Positions 46,001 to 57,556 of a stretch of DNA of 64,000 nt are shown here, piece by piece. The notes beneath the pieces are model-generated. The model saw only the letters and a program-made list of their open reading frames with translations. It was not told the origin of the DNA and made no database searches. Origin of the DNA: Monocercomonoides exilis (lineage: Eukaryota > Preaxostyla > Oxymonadida > Polymastigidae); contig LSRY02000046.1 of NCBI GenBank assembly GCA_001643675.2, positions 124,001 to 188,000 of the forward strand, given 5' to 3'. Every line of letters starts with the position of its first letter. Position 1 is the stretch's first letter. Made by a program: the position numbers and the translations under genes.

Positions 46001-49000
46001 AATGCCACCTCGAGTGATGCTTCTGAACAGTCAGCACAGCCACCCCAGTCATCTGCACATGCTACTGCACCTGCATCATCATCATCTGCTGCTGCTACTA
46101 CCACTACATCTTCTATTTCTTCTGCTTCATCATCATCTTCTTCTTCGAATTCTTCTGCTTTTTCTGTTAAAATGTCAAATACACCTTCTCCTTTGAATGT
46201 TGGAGCATCGCCAGTTTCCTCACCTCTGCCTCCACATAACTATATAATCGTTCCCACAAATGCATCAGCTTCTCCTTCAAAAACTGCATATTCACCTCAA
46301 TCTTCTTCTTCTTCTTCTTTTTCTTTGTCTCCTTCTTCCTCAACATCTTCATCTCCATCCACCACAAAAAAGCTTCTTCCTCTTCTTTTTCTTCCTTTTC
46401 CTCTTCCTCTGCATCTGACCCTGCCTCTCTCTATTCTTCTGCCTCGATCTCTGCTCGTATTCCTGCCCTGATGCCTATCGAAAGTACATTCCATTTCCCT
46501 TCTGTTGAGCAAAACGCCCAGTCATCCACATTCTCTTTGTATTCTGCTGATTCACTGCTTGCTTCTGGCACCACTGCTGATAATGCCACCTCGAGTGATG
46601 CTTCTGAACAGTCAGCACAGCCACCCCAGTCATCTGCACATGCTACTGCACCTGCATCATCATCATCTGCTGCTGCTACTACCACTACATCTTCTATTTC
46701 TTCTGCTTCATCATCATCTTCTTCTTCGAATTCTTCTGCTTTTTCTGTTAAAATGTCAAATACACCTTCTCCTTTGAATGTTGGAGCATCGCCAGTTTCC
46801 TCACCTCTGCCTCCACATAACTATATAATCGTTCCCACAAATGCATCAGCTTCTCCTTCAAAAACTGCATATTCACCTCAATCTTCTTCTTCTTCTTCTT
46901 TTTCTTTGTCTCCTTCTTCCTCAACATCTTCATCTCCATCCACCACAAAAAAAGCTTCTTCCTCTTCTTTTTCTTCCTTTTCCTCTTCCTCTGCATCTGA
47001 CCCTGCCTCTCTCTATTCTTCTGCCTCGATCTCTGCTCGTATTCCTGCCCTGATGCCTATCGAAAGTACATTCCATTTCCCTTCTGTTGAGCAAAACGCC
47101 CAGTCATCCACATTCTCTTTGTATTCTGCTGATTCACTGCTTGCTTCTGGCACCACTGCTGATAATGCCACCTCGAGTGATGCTTCTGAACAGTCAGCAC
47201 AGCCACCCCAGTCATCTGCACATGCTACTGCACCTGCATCATCATCATCTGCTGCTGCTACTACCACTACATCTTCTATTTCTTCTGCTTCATCATCATC
47301 TTCTTCTTCGAATTCTTCTGCTTTTTCTGTTAAAATGTCAAATACACCTTCTCCTTTGAATGTTGGAGCATCGCCAGTTTCCTCACCTCTGCCTCCACAT
47401 AACTATATAATCGTTCCCACAAATGCATCAGCTTCTCCTTCAAAAACTGCATATTCACCTCAATCTTCTTCTTCTTCTTCTTTTTCTTTGTCTCCTTCTT
47501 CCTCAACATCTTCATCTCCATCCACCACAAAAAAAGCTTCTTCCTCTTCTTTTTCTTCCTTTTCCTCTTCCTCTGCATCTGACCCTGCCTCTCTCTATTC
47601 TTCTGCCTCGATCTCTGCTCGTATTCCTGCCCTGATGCCTATCGAAAGTACATTCCATTTCCCTTCTGTTGAGCAAAACGCCCAGTCATCCACATTCTCT
47701 TTGTATTCTGCTGATTCACTGCTTGCTTCTGGCACCACTGCTGATAATGCCACCTCGAGTGATGCTTCTGAACAGTCAGCACAGCCACCCCAGTCATCTG
47801 CACATGCTACTGCACCTGCATCATCATCATCTGCTGCTGCTACTACCACTACATCTTCTATTTCTTCTGCTTCATCATCATCTTCTTCTTCGAATTCTTC
47901 TGCTTTTTCTGTTAAAATGTCAAATACACCTTCTCCTTTGAATGTTGGAGCATCGCCAGTTTCCTCACCTCTGCCTCCACATAACTATATAATCGTTCCC
48001 ACAAATGCATCAGCTTCTCCTTCAAAAACTGCATATTCACCTCAATCTTCTTCTTCTTCTTCTTTTTCTTTGTCTCCTTCTTCCTCAACATCTTCATCTC
48101 CATCCACCACAAAAAAAGCTTCTTCCTCTTCTTTTTTCTTCCTTTTCCTCTTCCTCTGCATCTGACCCTGCCTCTCTCTATTCTTCTGCCTCGATCTCTG
48201 CTCGTATTCCTGCCCTGATGCCTATCGAAAGTACATTCCATTTCCCTTCTGTTGAGCAAAACGCCCAGTCATCCACATTCTCTTTGTATTCTGCTGATTC
48301 ACTGCTTGCTTCTGGCACCACTGCTGATAATGCCACCTCGAGTGATGCTTCTGAACAGTCAGCACAGCCACCCCAGTCATCTGCACATGCTACTGCACCT
48401 GCATCATCATCATCTGCTGCTGCTACTACCACTACATCTTCTATTTCTTCTGCTTCATCATCATCTTCTTCTTCGAATTCTTCTGCTTTTTCTGTTAAAA
48501 TGTCAAATACACCTTCTCCTTTGAATGTTGGAGCATCGCCAGTTTCCTCACCTCTGCCTCCACATAACTATATAATCGTTCCCACAAATGCATCAGCTTC
48601 TCCTTCAAAAACTGCATATTCACCTCAATCTTCTTCTTCTTCTTCTTTTTCTTTGTCTCCTTCTTCCTCAACATCTTCATCTCCATCCACCACAAAAAAA
48701 GCTTCTTCCTCTTCTTTTTCTTCCTTTTCCTCTTCCTCTGCATCTGACCCTGCCTCTCTCTATTCTTCTGCCTCGATCTCTGCTCGTATTCCTGCCCTGA
48801 TGCCTATCGAAAGTACATTCCATTTCCCTTCTGTTGAGCAAAACGCCCAGTCATCCACATTCTCTTTGTATTCTGCTGATTCACTGCTTGCTTCTGGCAC
48901 CACTGCTGATAATGCCACCTCGAGTGATGCTTCTGAACAGTCAGCACAGCCACCCCAGTCATCTGCACATGCTACTGCACCTGCATCATCATCATCTGCT

Positions 49001-50917
49001 GCTGCTACTACCACTACATCTTCTATTTCTTCTGCTTCATCATCATCTTCTTCTTCGAATTCTTCTGCTTTTTCTGTTAAAATGTCAAATACACCTTCTC
49101 CTTTGAATGTTGGAGCATCGCCAGTTTCCTCACCTCTGCCTCCACATAACTATATAATCGTTCCCACAAATGCATCAGCTTCTCCTTCAAAAACTGCATA
49201 TTCACCTCAATCTTCTTCTTCTTCTTCTTTTTCTTTGTCTCCTTCTTCCTCAACATCTTCATCTCCATCCACCACAAAAAAAGCTTCTTCCTCTTCTTTT
49301 TCTTCCTTTTCCTCTTCCTCTGCATCTGACCCTGCCTCTCTCTATTCTTCTGCCTCGATCTCTGCTCGTATTCCTGCCCTGATGCCTATCGAAAGTACAT
49401 TCCATTTCCCTTCTGTTGAGCAAAACGCCCAGTCATCCACATTCTCTTTGTATTCTGCTGATTCACTGCTTGCTTCTGGCACCACTGCTGATAATGCCAC
49501 CTCGAGTGATGCTTCTGAACAGTCAGCACAGCCACCCCAGTCATCTGCACATGCTACTGCACCTGCATCATCATCATCTGCTGCTGCTACTACCACTACA
49601 TCTTCTATTTCTTCTGCTTCATCATCATCTTCTTCCTCTTCATTTTCTCCTTCATTTATTACATCAATGCAGAATTTACTAACTCAACATCAACAGCAAC
49701 AGCAACAACCTTCTCTTCAAATTTCCACAAACATATTCAAAGAAAGTGAAGAAAATGATTCTTTTTCATTTACACATCATATCAATGATTTTTGTATTTC
49801 TTTTGAAGCCACTTCTTCATTTCACATAAATAAAAAAGAAGCAAAGAAATGCAAAAAACATTCGACTTTTTCATCCAAAATTACTAAACAATCAAAAAAG
49901 CAAAATTCTTCTTCATCTTCTTCTTCTTCATTATCTTCGAAAGTTAATTCAAGATCGTGCGTTTCAATTCTTCTTTCTTCTCAAAGAGGATTGAAAAACA
50001 ATGGCAGTGTGTGCTCTCTTTCTGCCATTTGTCAATGCATGGCTTCTATTAATCTTGAATTTATAAACATTTCTAAAATGAACAGTATGCAAAAAACATT
50101 CATGCAGCTGTTTCATCTTCTTCGAATCTCTTCGTTTAATTTTAATGTGTGGGATGGAGGTCAGATTAATAAATTTTACGACACTTATCTTGGAGGGAAG
50201 AATCAGCCAAAAGAACTGTCTGTTGTTTTTGAAAGACTTCTCAAAGTTCTTTCCAAAAATTGTGATGAAATAAACGATATGTTTTCTATCATTTCACAAA
50301 ATGTTTTAATGTGTGTTCATTGTAATGATTACTCCATTTCAAAAAGGGATGATCAGTTTTTTGTTACAATTAGAGGATCAGATGTTGTTTCTGGTCTTCA
50401 AGATTTATTAACTTGTAATTCTTTTTTAGTTGAGAAGAGAGAAGGAGAGTGTGTATCATGTCACAAAGATAGACAATTTTTGAAATATGTTCGTTTTTTG
50501 TATTTTCCAAAAGTGTTAAGTGTTTTATTCAACGTTGGTGATTTTTTCACTGTTACAGCTCCTCCTCTTACTATTCATTTTGTTGATTCAGGGTTAGGGC
50601 CTGAGGATTTAAAAATATTTGATCCAAAGGCTTCCTCTGAAGATTCATTTTTTGCTTCTGGTTCTATTGATGATGTTGTTGTTTATGAATTTGTTGGATG
50701 TGTTATTCATTCAAGTGTTCTTTATGAGCAAGGGCATTTTTTGGCCATTGTGAAAGAAGATGTTTCTAAACCTAGTTCCATTTCAAAGTTTATTGAGTGT
50801 AATGATCATATTGTTTCAGAAATTATTCCTGAAAAATGGAATGATTATTGGAATCATCTCGCTTTGGAAAATTTCCATCCTTCTATTTGTTTTTTCAAAA
50901 AAATAGAAATATCATAA
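40093..50917 (+). CDS. Giant repeat-bearing ubiquitin-specific protease (C19), frame broken by homopolymers
   Basis: Exon 1 starts at ATG 40093 and ends at 40276. A 121-nt intron (GTTTGC...CATTAG, 40277-40397) joins it in frame to the long second exon. The N-terminus is a short helical domain, laid out like that of the USP-transposase gene. About 16 copies of a 194-residue Ser/Thr/Ala/Pro-rich unit follow. The C-terminal ~320 residues form a USP domain: Cys box G-S-V-C-S-L-S-A-I-C-Q (about 50010), zinc-ribbon pairs C-V-H-C and C-V-S-C, and His box Q-G-H-F-L-A-I-V (about 50735). No transposase domain follows. Seven repeat junctions have A6 instead of A7 and one has an extra T; each shifts the frame to an early stop. 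With these evened out the gene would encode about 3,570 residues. It is either a recent pseudogene, an assembly-error case, or a gene using slippage. Confidence 0.65.
40480..49635 (+). repeat. Tandem array, about 16 copies of a 582-bp coding unit
   Basis: Successive landmark positions (40618, 41200, 41782, 42363, 42944, 43525, 44107, 44688, 45269, 45850, 46431, 47013, 47595, 48178, 48760, 49342) are 582, 581 or 583 bp apart. Copies are almost identical, except that copy 2 has several substitutions around 41290-41350. The 581-bp spacings have AAAAAA before GCTTCTTCC where the 582-bp ones have AAAAAAA. The 583-bp one has an additional T near 48135. The last copy diverges at about 49635, where the unique USP part begins. 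Confidence 0.97.
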
Positions 50918-51581
50918 TTCTTTTCATTTTTTTTTTTTGATTTTTATTTTTGAGAATTTTCTCAATTGCAAAAAAACAAATTTAACTTTTCTATTCATTT
51001 TTTTTCTTTTTTGTTTTTTTTCATATCATAATAATAAATCATTGTTGGAAATTTTTTTCATAACTTTTTTTTGAAAAAATGATAATTCAAAATTGAATGA
51101 TAATCCAATTACTGTGAATAATTGAATATTAAATATTTTTTACTTGATTAACAACAACATAAGGTTATTAGTTGTTTTCAAAGAAAATATTTTCTTCAAA
51201 GAGTACTATTATGAAAGAAAAATAGATTTTTAATGGATAAACATTTTTTAACTTAAAAAATCCATATCTCTGAAAGAAGAAAGAATAATTAAATAAATAA
51301 TGTCATATTTTATTCATTAATAAACGTCGTTTGAAAAACATTTAATGATTAAAAATTTGAAAAACAATATTCCTTGAAAAAAATATTTTTTTGTTCTTTT
51401 TTTTTTTATAAAAAGTGAATCATTCAAAAATGTTCAAGAAAAATATATTTAACTAAAAAACAATGCAAAAAGGATATTTTGTTGATATTTTTGTATATTT
51501 TCGAAAAACAATTAATCCTTTTCAAAAAAATTGATTGATCACAACAGCCCATAATTTTATTTTTTTTTCAATTTTTGATCT
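50918..51581. other. AT-rich right subterminal region of the 35-kb element
   Basis: Poly-T and poly-A rich with no gene. It contains the 3' flank of the tandem-repeat USP gene and leads into the right terminal inverted repeat. Confidence 0.5.
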
Positions 51582-51608
51582 TTTTTTATGACATCAAAAA
51601 AAATCACC
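51582..51608 (-). repeat. Right terminal inverted repeat of the 35-kb element
   Basis: Ends ATCAAAAAAAATCACC at 51608, the exact inverse of the first 16 bases at 16127. One mismatch occurs further in. Confidence 0.88.
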
Positions 51609-51614
51609 CATATG
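51609..51614. repeat. Target-site duplication, right (CATATG)
   Basis: CATATG directly follows the right inverted repeat and starts arm A of the split repeat. It pairs with 16121-16126. Confidence 0.88.
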
Positions 51615-52136
51615 TCATAACGACAAATTCAGAAAAGCCGTTTTCTCAGATACACATGTCAAAATTTTTTTAAGAAGTTCTTTTTGTTTAATTTTCAAAT
51701 AAAGAGAAATTTCATATTTCGATCAAATTTCTGTTTCCACTCATCTAATTTTGCAATTATAAAAACAAAATCTTGACAATGTTATTATTTCCATTTATAT
51801 GAATTTTCATGATTGGGAACGGAAATTTGATCGAAATAGGAAATATTTATTCTTTTAGAAAATTTAACAAAAAGGAACTTTTCAAAAAAAATTTGACACA
51901 TATGAGAAATTTAAGATTAGAAATATCGACATCTTTTCTTAAGCTTCTCATAAAATTTTTTCGATTGTTAAATCAGTTCATTTGATTGCCTCAAAATATC
52001 ATCAAAGATATAGTATTTAGAAACATGAACATTTCAAGACATGTTTAAGTTTCAAACCTATGCCAAAATTTTTAACAGCTGGGAAAAGATGGACGGATCA
52101 TTGAAATTGTTGAAATGATGCTTTGACGTAGAAAAT

Positions 52137-53630
52137 TCGTTGAGTGCAAAATAAACAACCGTAGACAAAATTCTGTATAGTTAATAACAATAATAATAAT
52201 AAACCGATGAATATTGCTTGGAACAATTTCTTTCATGCGGAAACTTTTAAAAGGACCCAAGAAATTTATTATTTTTCATCTCGAAATATGGATTTTTTCA
52301 GAAATTTTGGTCTAATTATTCATTATGCAATTATTTTCTGATTGCACATGGATGATCTTGAATTCTAAATTAGCTTCTTCAACGAATTATTTCTTAACAC
52401 AAATGATACATGGGAATGGTTCAGAAATGAAGTGTTGAATCAAAGATACAAAGAATGTACAAATTGCCATTATGAAATTTTTCTCAATGAATGAAATCCT
52501 AATTTCCATGCAATGGAGGTGCTTCAGATGCAATCAAACAATAAGCCTGCTATCAAATCTTTCAAAAGAAAATCAAAAATATGAATTTTCAAAAAATGGA
52601 TTTTTTCATTTATAAATGGATGAAGCTTTCAATTTCTCAAACTTCTTCACTTCTTGGTGTCCATAGAAACACAGTTGGTTTTTACTATTCCCTTGCAACA
52701 GCAGCAATGGTGCAGAGCGCAGAATCATCATTTCAGCCAATTGGAGGAGAAAATTCAATTGTCGAAATTAACAAAGCAATTTTGAACAAAAGAAAATATT
52801 ATAAAGGCAGATGGAAGAAGCAGATCTGGCTATTTGGAGCTGCACAAAAAACTCAGGACGGGAAACAAGGATGCTTTTTTTATTTTCAGAGTCCCTAAAA
52901 GAAAAAAAGACACATTGCTACCAATCATTCAGGCAAATATCATTCCAGGAACTGTGATTCACAGTGATGAATGGAGAGCCTTCTCATCTCTCAGTGATCT
53001 CGATTATGGCCACAAAACAATCTGCCAAAAATATCATTTTTAATACTCAGAAAGCGAAATATGCACAGATATGATTCAGGGACTTTGGAGTCAATTTCGA
53101 AGAGATTTGCATCGTACGAGGATGAAGGAAAATTCATTGATGATTATCTTTCTTCTTTTGTGTTTCTAAAAAGAAAACAATCAACGTTTGTTGAAACTGT
53201 GAGAGAAATATTTCCAATGTGAAGCGGAAGAATAAGTTGAAGAAGAAAAGGAAGGCCACAAAAAAGATGATGAATTGGATGAACAAGTTTTATCTGAAAA
53301 ATATGAAGAAATTTCTGAGGACACCATGGAAGTTAGAGATGGAGCAAAGCATTCTGAATATGAACACGAATAAAAAACAGTAGCATTGCTTAAATCACAT
53401 TTGTTAAGTAATATTTGTTTGCATATCAATCTCAAATTGCAAATTTTTTTAAAATTTTCTATCAAATTTTTAAAAATTTTTGATCAAAAAATAATTATAC
53501 AAAAAATTCAATATTTTTTTTCGAGTTTCCGCAAATAGTTGAAAGAAAAAAACATATGTGCACGACATGTTATCATCATAGCTTCAACATATGTTAATTT
53601 TATTCACGGTCGTAAATTGTGAATTAACCT
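52137..53630 (+). mobile_element. Second copy of the dead Merlin transposon
   Basis: Inverse of 1352-2845 inside arm A. The end block with TACGACCG lies at the 53630 side and the diverged end near 52137. Confidence 0.7.
52513..53043 (+). pseudogene. Merlin-type transposase, second broken copy
   Basis: Same product as 2469-1938. This copy shares the internal A-run frameshift and also has one A less near 52577, which breaks the frame after K-R-K-S-K and leaves a reading start at 52581. The acid blocks are visible as in the first copy. Confidence 0.75.
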
Positions 53631-55024
53631 ATGTTTCAATGTTCTTTTGTTGTGCCCACTTGTTAAAAAGAAAATAATTATCTTGTTAAAATTGGTGAAA
53701 GGGAAAATCAAAATTTGTTTTTGCTGAGAGGCAGAACGAAACAATGTTTCTCGAACAACTGAACAGGCAAAGAAATTGAAGGGACGCAACGAAACTGAAG
53801 ATCTTCTTCATTTCTGTTGAAATCACAAATGACATTGTGAAATGTTTTCCCAGAAAAGTCTGAAATCGCTTCGAAAACATCATAACAGGATTGTCGATGA
53901 AAATAAAAAGAAAGAAATAGACAATGAAATTGCAGTGCAATGCCAAAAAAGCATTTGGTGAAAAGACGAGGATGCAAATAGCAAAATCAAATACACATCA
54001 TTCCTCTTCTTGCGTTCTCATCTTCAATTCAACTCTTTCTCAGCAAATCGAAATGAATGCCCTGAATTGGTTGTTTGAAGCATGCCTCTCTTTCTTCATC
54101 GTTGACGTCATATTCTTCACAGAATCCAACAAAAGATGCCAGCTTGTTGGATGTCCCACTCGAATTGATGATGATCTTGCTGGCTTCAGTTTCTCCTTTT
54201 GTGAAGACAGTTCAACAACTTTCATGAGCGTGGTGCAAAAAAAAGATATATTTTGATTTTTTCTGAATACAGAAAATGTGGCTTATCACTTTGTAATTAT
54301 CTCAAATAAAACAATTTGTTTCTTCTTCTTCTTCTTCTTTTCTGCTTTGACTGTTGATGCGCCTTGTTGTGCTTGATTGAGTCATCTGAGTCGAAGTGAA
54401 AGTGGAAGAAGACGAAGAAGGATGAAAAGGTGGAATGACGATGAATTTTATGAAGAAGAAAAAGAGGAAGAAGAAGATTGGCCAATTGAGACAAACAAAG
54501 TGGATCTGCTGAAAAGACAATAACATTCATTTTGAAATGTTTGAAGAATGTGACTCTTCAGTCTGTGTGAATGAAAGGCACTCAAAAAAAGAAAGAAAAA
54601 TAGATGAAATACGCAAATGTTGAGTTTGAGGGAAGTTGAATGCGAACTGAGCGGGGCTGGCTCTTCTTCAACAATGTTGAGGAAGAAGGTTGAAAAAAGT
54701 TGGCTTTAATTTGACAATTCCCATGCTGAGAAAGATGGCACGGCCTCGTTGCATTTCTTGATAGTCAAGAACTGAAAGCCATTAAACTGAAAATAAGTAT
54801 CGAAACAGAATGCAAGAACTGTGCTTTTGGAAGGCAAATGAAGAGTGAAGAGCAAATCGAAAATGACACTTATCTCCAATTAATCTGATGCTGGTCATAT
54901 TACAAACGCTTTCAAACATCGAATAATAATCAATTGACTTGCTCAAAATGGCTGTCCCTTCGAAGAATGAAATCTAAATGCAGTTGGACAGAATGTTGTT
55001 TGATTCCCAACAAATATTCGATTA

Positions 55025-55776
55025 TTGAATGTCTCGTCGTTGGCGTTTCTCATTTGTTTTGCTTCAAAAGTGGAATCAGAAATTGAATTTTTTGCTTTCC
55101 ATATCTGTCTGGTGCAGCCCAAGAAACAGGAAAACCTTATAAATGAAATTGACAATTTGGGGTTTTCCTTTTTTCCATTGAATTATCGCATTTTTTGTGA
55201 TAAGCATACTTCCCTTGATATTGCCATCCACTTTCCTTGCCAAAAAACCACTTTCCTGCCTCACGTTCCAAAATCCTATCTAATTTTGATTGTTCCTTAT
55301 TTTTCTCAGAATACAATCCATAAATCAACATTTTATAAAATAACAGTCGAATTTGTTTCACCTCTTGCTCCAATCAAGAAATTATGAATCATGTATCTTG
55401 CACACATTCCTTTATTTAACAATTGTCAAACAATTATCTGCTCCATTCTCATCGTTATGCTCTCCAAAGCGGATATTGGCCATTTCAACAATTAGTCAGA
55501 TTCCTGGGCTTTGGAAAGAATACAGATGGAAATATCCTTAGAATCAATAGAACAACAAAAATTACATGTATTACGTCTTTTGTGTTATTAATGAAATTGT
55601 TGGGTTTCTTTGACCATCCAATTGACAAAAATAATCAGATAGAATTCCAAAAATATTGCATTGCCTCATTTCTTGTTATCTCCACAGGAAATAATATTCC
55701 CAGTTCTACAGGAAATGTTCATTCAGTGTTTTCTCATTTTGCCAATTTCCATTCCAGTGCAAATAATTCTTTTTAA
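55025..55776 (+). pseudogene. Weak coding region with a MIR-like motif
   Basis: Two plus-strand open pieces, 55025-55387 and 55423-55776. The second begins N-Y-L-L-H-S-H-R-Y with S-G and Q-Q-L-V spaced as in MIR domains of SDF2/protein mannosyltransferase proteins (L-H-S-H...G-S...Q-Q-V-T). The rest does not fit well, and the two pieces do not join without a shift. This is most likely a gene relic or a gene with introns I cannot place. Confidence 0.25.
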
Positions 55777-55996
55777 TCATTTTATCCGTTGCAGATAAAG
55801 ACAAATCGAAGAAGCGTTATTTTCCATCATAATTACTGCACAAAAATACATGTGCAAAAAATAAAGGTTTGAGTGAATACATTTTCCGACTTTTTTTAGA
55901 GTATTTATATTTCATCTAATTCTTCTTTCCAAACTTTTGCATGTTCAATGTGAATATCAAAATTGTGTTGTTTTCTGAATGAAATTCTTTTTAAAG

Positions 55997-57440
55997 ATGA
56001 TTGAAAAGAATGTTACCGAAAAATTCGCAGGTGTGCATTCATTGTTGCACTTGCATTCTTGTTGATTGGATTTCTTTCTTAGTTATTAATTTTAATTTAA
56101 GAATTGTTTTCTAAATTTGAAGATTGCGATGATGAAGAACAGAGAAAGAAAATCGAAGAAATAAATGGATTTGTGGAAAATATGAAAAAAAGAGGAATTC
56201 AAATCTGTTTTCACAAAAGAACTATTCGACAAATTGGATAAAATGATAGAAGAAAAGAAATTTTCTTTGGAAAATGCATTGCTTTTATTGAAAAGTATTA
56301 ATTATCGCAGGGTGCTTACAGATATTTATTGTTCAAGTGATGAAACTACTTTTCTGAACAAAAGATTAGAGAAGATGATTGTTGATGAAGAACAAAAAAA
56401 AGAAGAAAAGAGCAAAAAGCTGTTTGCAGATCTTTGCGAATGCTATCTTTTGCTTAACGGCACGTTTTCTTCAGAATTATTTTCAATTTGTATTTTCTGC
56501 CTTTTGAAAGTTGCGTTGAAGAAAGAGGAAAACGAGGAGACTCAAAAAGGAGTAGAAATGGCTTTGCTGGCTTTGAGTAAAATCATAGCGTGGAATGTGT
56601 GATTCATTTGTTTTTGCGTTTGGAGAATTGTTTTGCTTTTCTTATTGATATTTTTCTCCTTTTTTTCAGGAAATGGGTCAAGAACTTTTCCTGAATGCAA
56701 TCAAAGAGATCATGAAATACCATCAAAAGCATCACAATCTGACGCGACTTGCCTATCAATCTGCTTGGCAGTTTTTGATCAACAGATTGAGCTATGAAAA
56801 AAGTTTGGAAGGTGTAATTGTGAACGAGCTGCATTTTGTGAGAGAAGCAAGAAAAGAATTGGAGGAACTTGCAAAAAGTGTGGATTGGAAGAGAAAAGCA
56901 GAAGAGAATGAAAGAAGAGGAAAAGAAAGGAAAGAAGAGTTTGTTTTATTGAGATTGCTCCAAACTTGTGGGTCTTATTTTCTCTATTGCAACTTGTGGA
57001 ATGAAGAATTTGCTGGGCTTATTGATGACATTGTTCAAGCGTTGAAAGTATCAAAGGATAATTATAGAGAAACTTTCAAAGAATGCATTTATTCGTTGAA
57101 GGCGGCCGCAGATAATAGGGCAGTGAAGATTGACTTCTTGGTGAAAGGAGGGGCTGTTGATGCTATTTTGGAGGAGATTCAGCAGCAAACAATGGATGAC
57201 AAATTAACACTTGAATGCACGAGATTTTTTGAATCGATTTCAAGTAGATTAAAAGAATAGGAATGTGAATCTGATGAAACGAAAAGAAAAAACTTGCAAA
57301 GGAAATTATTTGAAAAGATGGAAGAAGATGGATACGAAGACATCGTTGCAAGTTTTCAAGAAATGTTTAATTTTCATAACAAAATTGTATTTGACGAAGA
57401 TTTATTGTTGGATTTTTATGATCATTTTTTGAATTCTTGA
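55997..57440 (+). pseudogene. Oxymonad ARM-like multigene-family protein, broken copy
   Basis: Exons 55997-56030, 56102-56596 and 56670-57440, with introns GTGTGC...TTTAAG (71 nt) and GTGTGA...TTTCAG (73 nt). The joined product starts M-I-E-K-N-V-T-E-K-F-A-E-L-F and contains the landmarks S-V-F-T-K-E-L-F-D-K, D-L-C-E-C-Y-L-L-L, L-A-Y-Q-S-A-W-Q-F-L and A-V-D-A-I-L-E-E-I-Q. From memory these are hallmarks of a large Monocercomonoides family of helical, ARM-like proteins of unknown function. Two defects are seen: an A7 run at 56185-56191 shifts the frame (A6 would give M-K-K-E-E-F), and an in-frame TAG at 57258-57260 precedes a conserved tail (K-M-E-E-D-G-Y-E-D-I) that ends at TGA 57440. No function is assigned. 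Confidence 0.7.
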
Positions 57441-57556
57441 GGAAACGAAAAGCTTTGTTTTTTGTAAATCAAAATATTTGTTTTTCTTTTTTTCTCCATT
57501 TCACAAAATGTTAAAAAAAAATAGACTTTTAATCAAAGCACCCAATTTAATTTTCT

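Larger units (their letters stand above)
16127..51608. mobile_element. 35.5-kb TIR element inserted in an AB repeat (giant DNA transposon)
   Basis: Both ends read GGTGATTTTTTTTGAT inward, with a 27-bp terminal inverted repeat and one mismatch. The flanks carry CATATG once on each side (16121-16126, 51609-51614), while the empty AB copy has it once (3368-3373). Because CATATG is a palindrome, a 6-bp duplication with ends GG, a 4-bp one (ATAT) or a 2-bp one (TA) fit equally. Size and a 6-bp duplication recall Polinton/Maverick elements, but I see no DNA polymerase B, retroviral-type integrase, packaging ATPase or capsid gene, and the inverted repeat is far shorter. The cargo is two USP genes, a SENP-like gene, a surface-type gene, decayed genes and a nested transposon. 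Whether the nested or another transposase moved it is not known. Confidence 0.85.
51609..54981 (-). repeat. Arm A of the dispersed repeat, inverted copy
   Basis: Reverse complement of 1-3373. The coordinate sum is 54982, except between the two single-base homopolymer differences, where it is 54981. The copy may continue past 54981, since its partner is cut by the window edge. Confidence 0.95.

Noticed and set aside
40618-49596. Repeated small minus-strand open frames (84 codons, Val/Ala/Asp-rich) in each unit
   Set aside because: Antisense shadows of the serine-rich coding unit; identical only because the units are.
40480-49635. CRISPR array or centromeric satellite
   Set aside because: The units are coding in one frame, have no spacers, and are part of a USP gene in a eukaryote.
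16127-51608. Assignment as a Polinton/Maverick
   Set aside because: Size and a 6-bp duplication fit, but the inverted repeat is too short and no polymerase, integrase, ATPase or capsid gene is recognisable.
30525-57440. An alternative genetic code with TAA/TAG as glutamine
   Set aside because: It would explain several in-frame stops, but the KDEL signal directly before TAA (10774) and the PABP end at TAA fit the standard code, and TGA also interrupts some frames.
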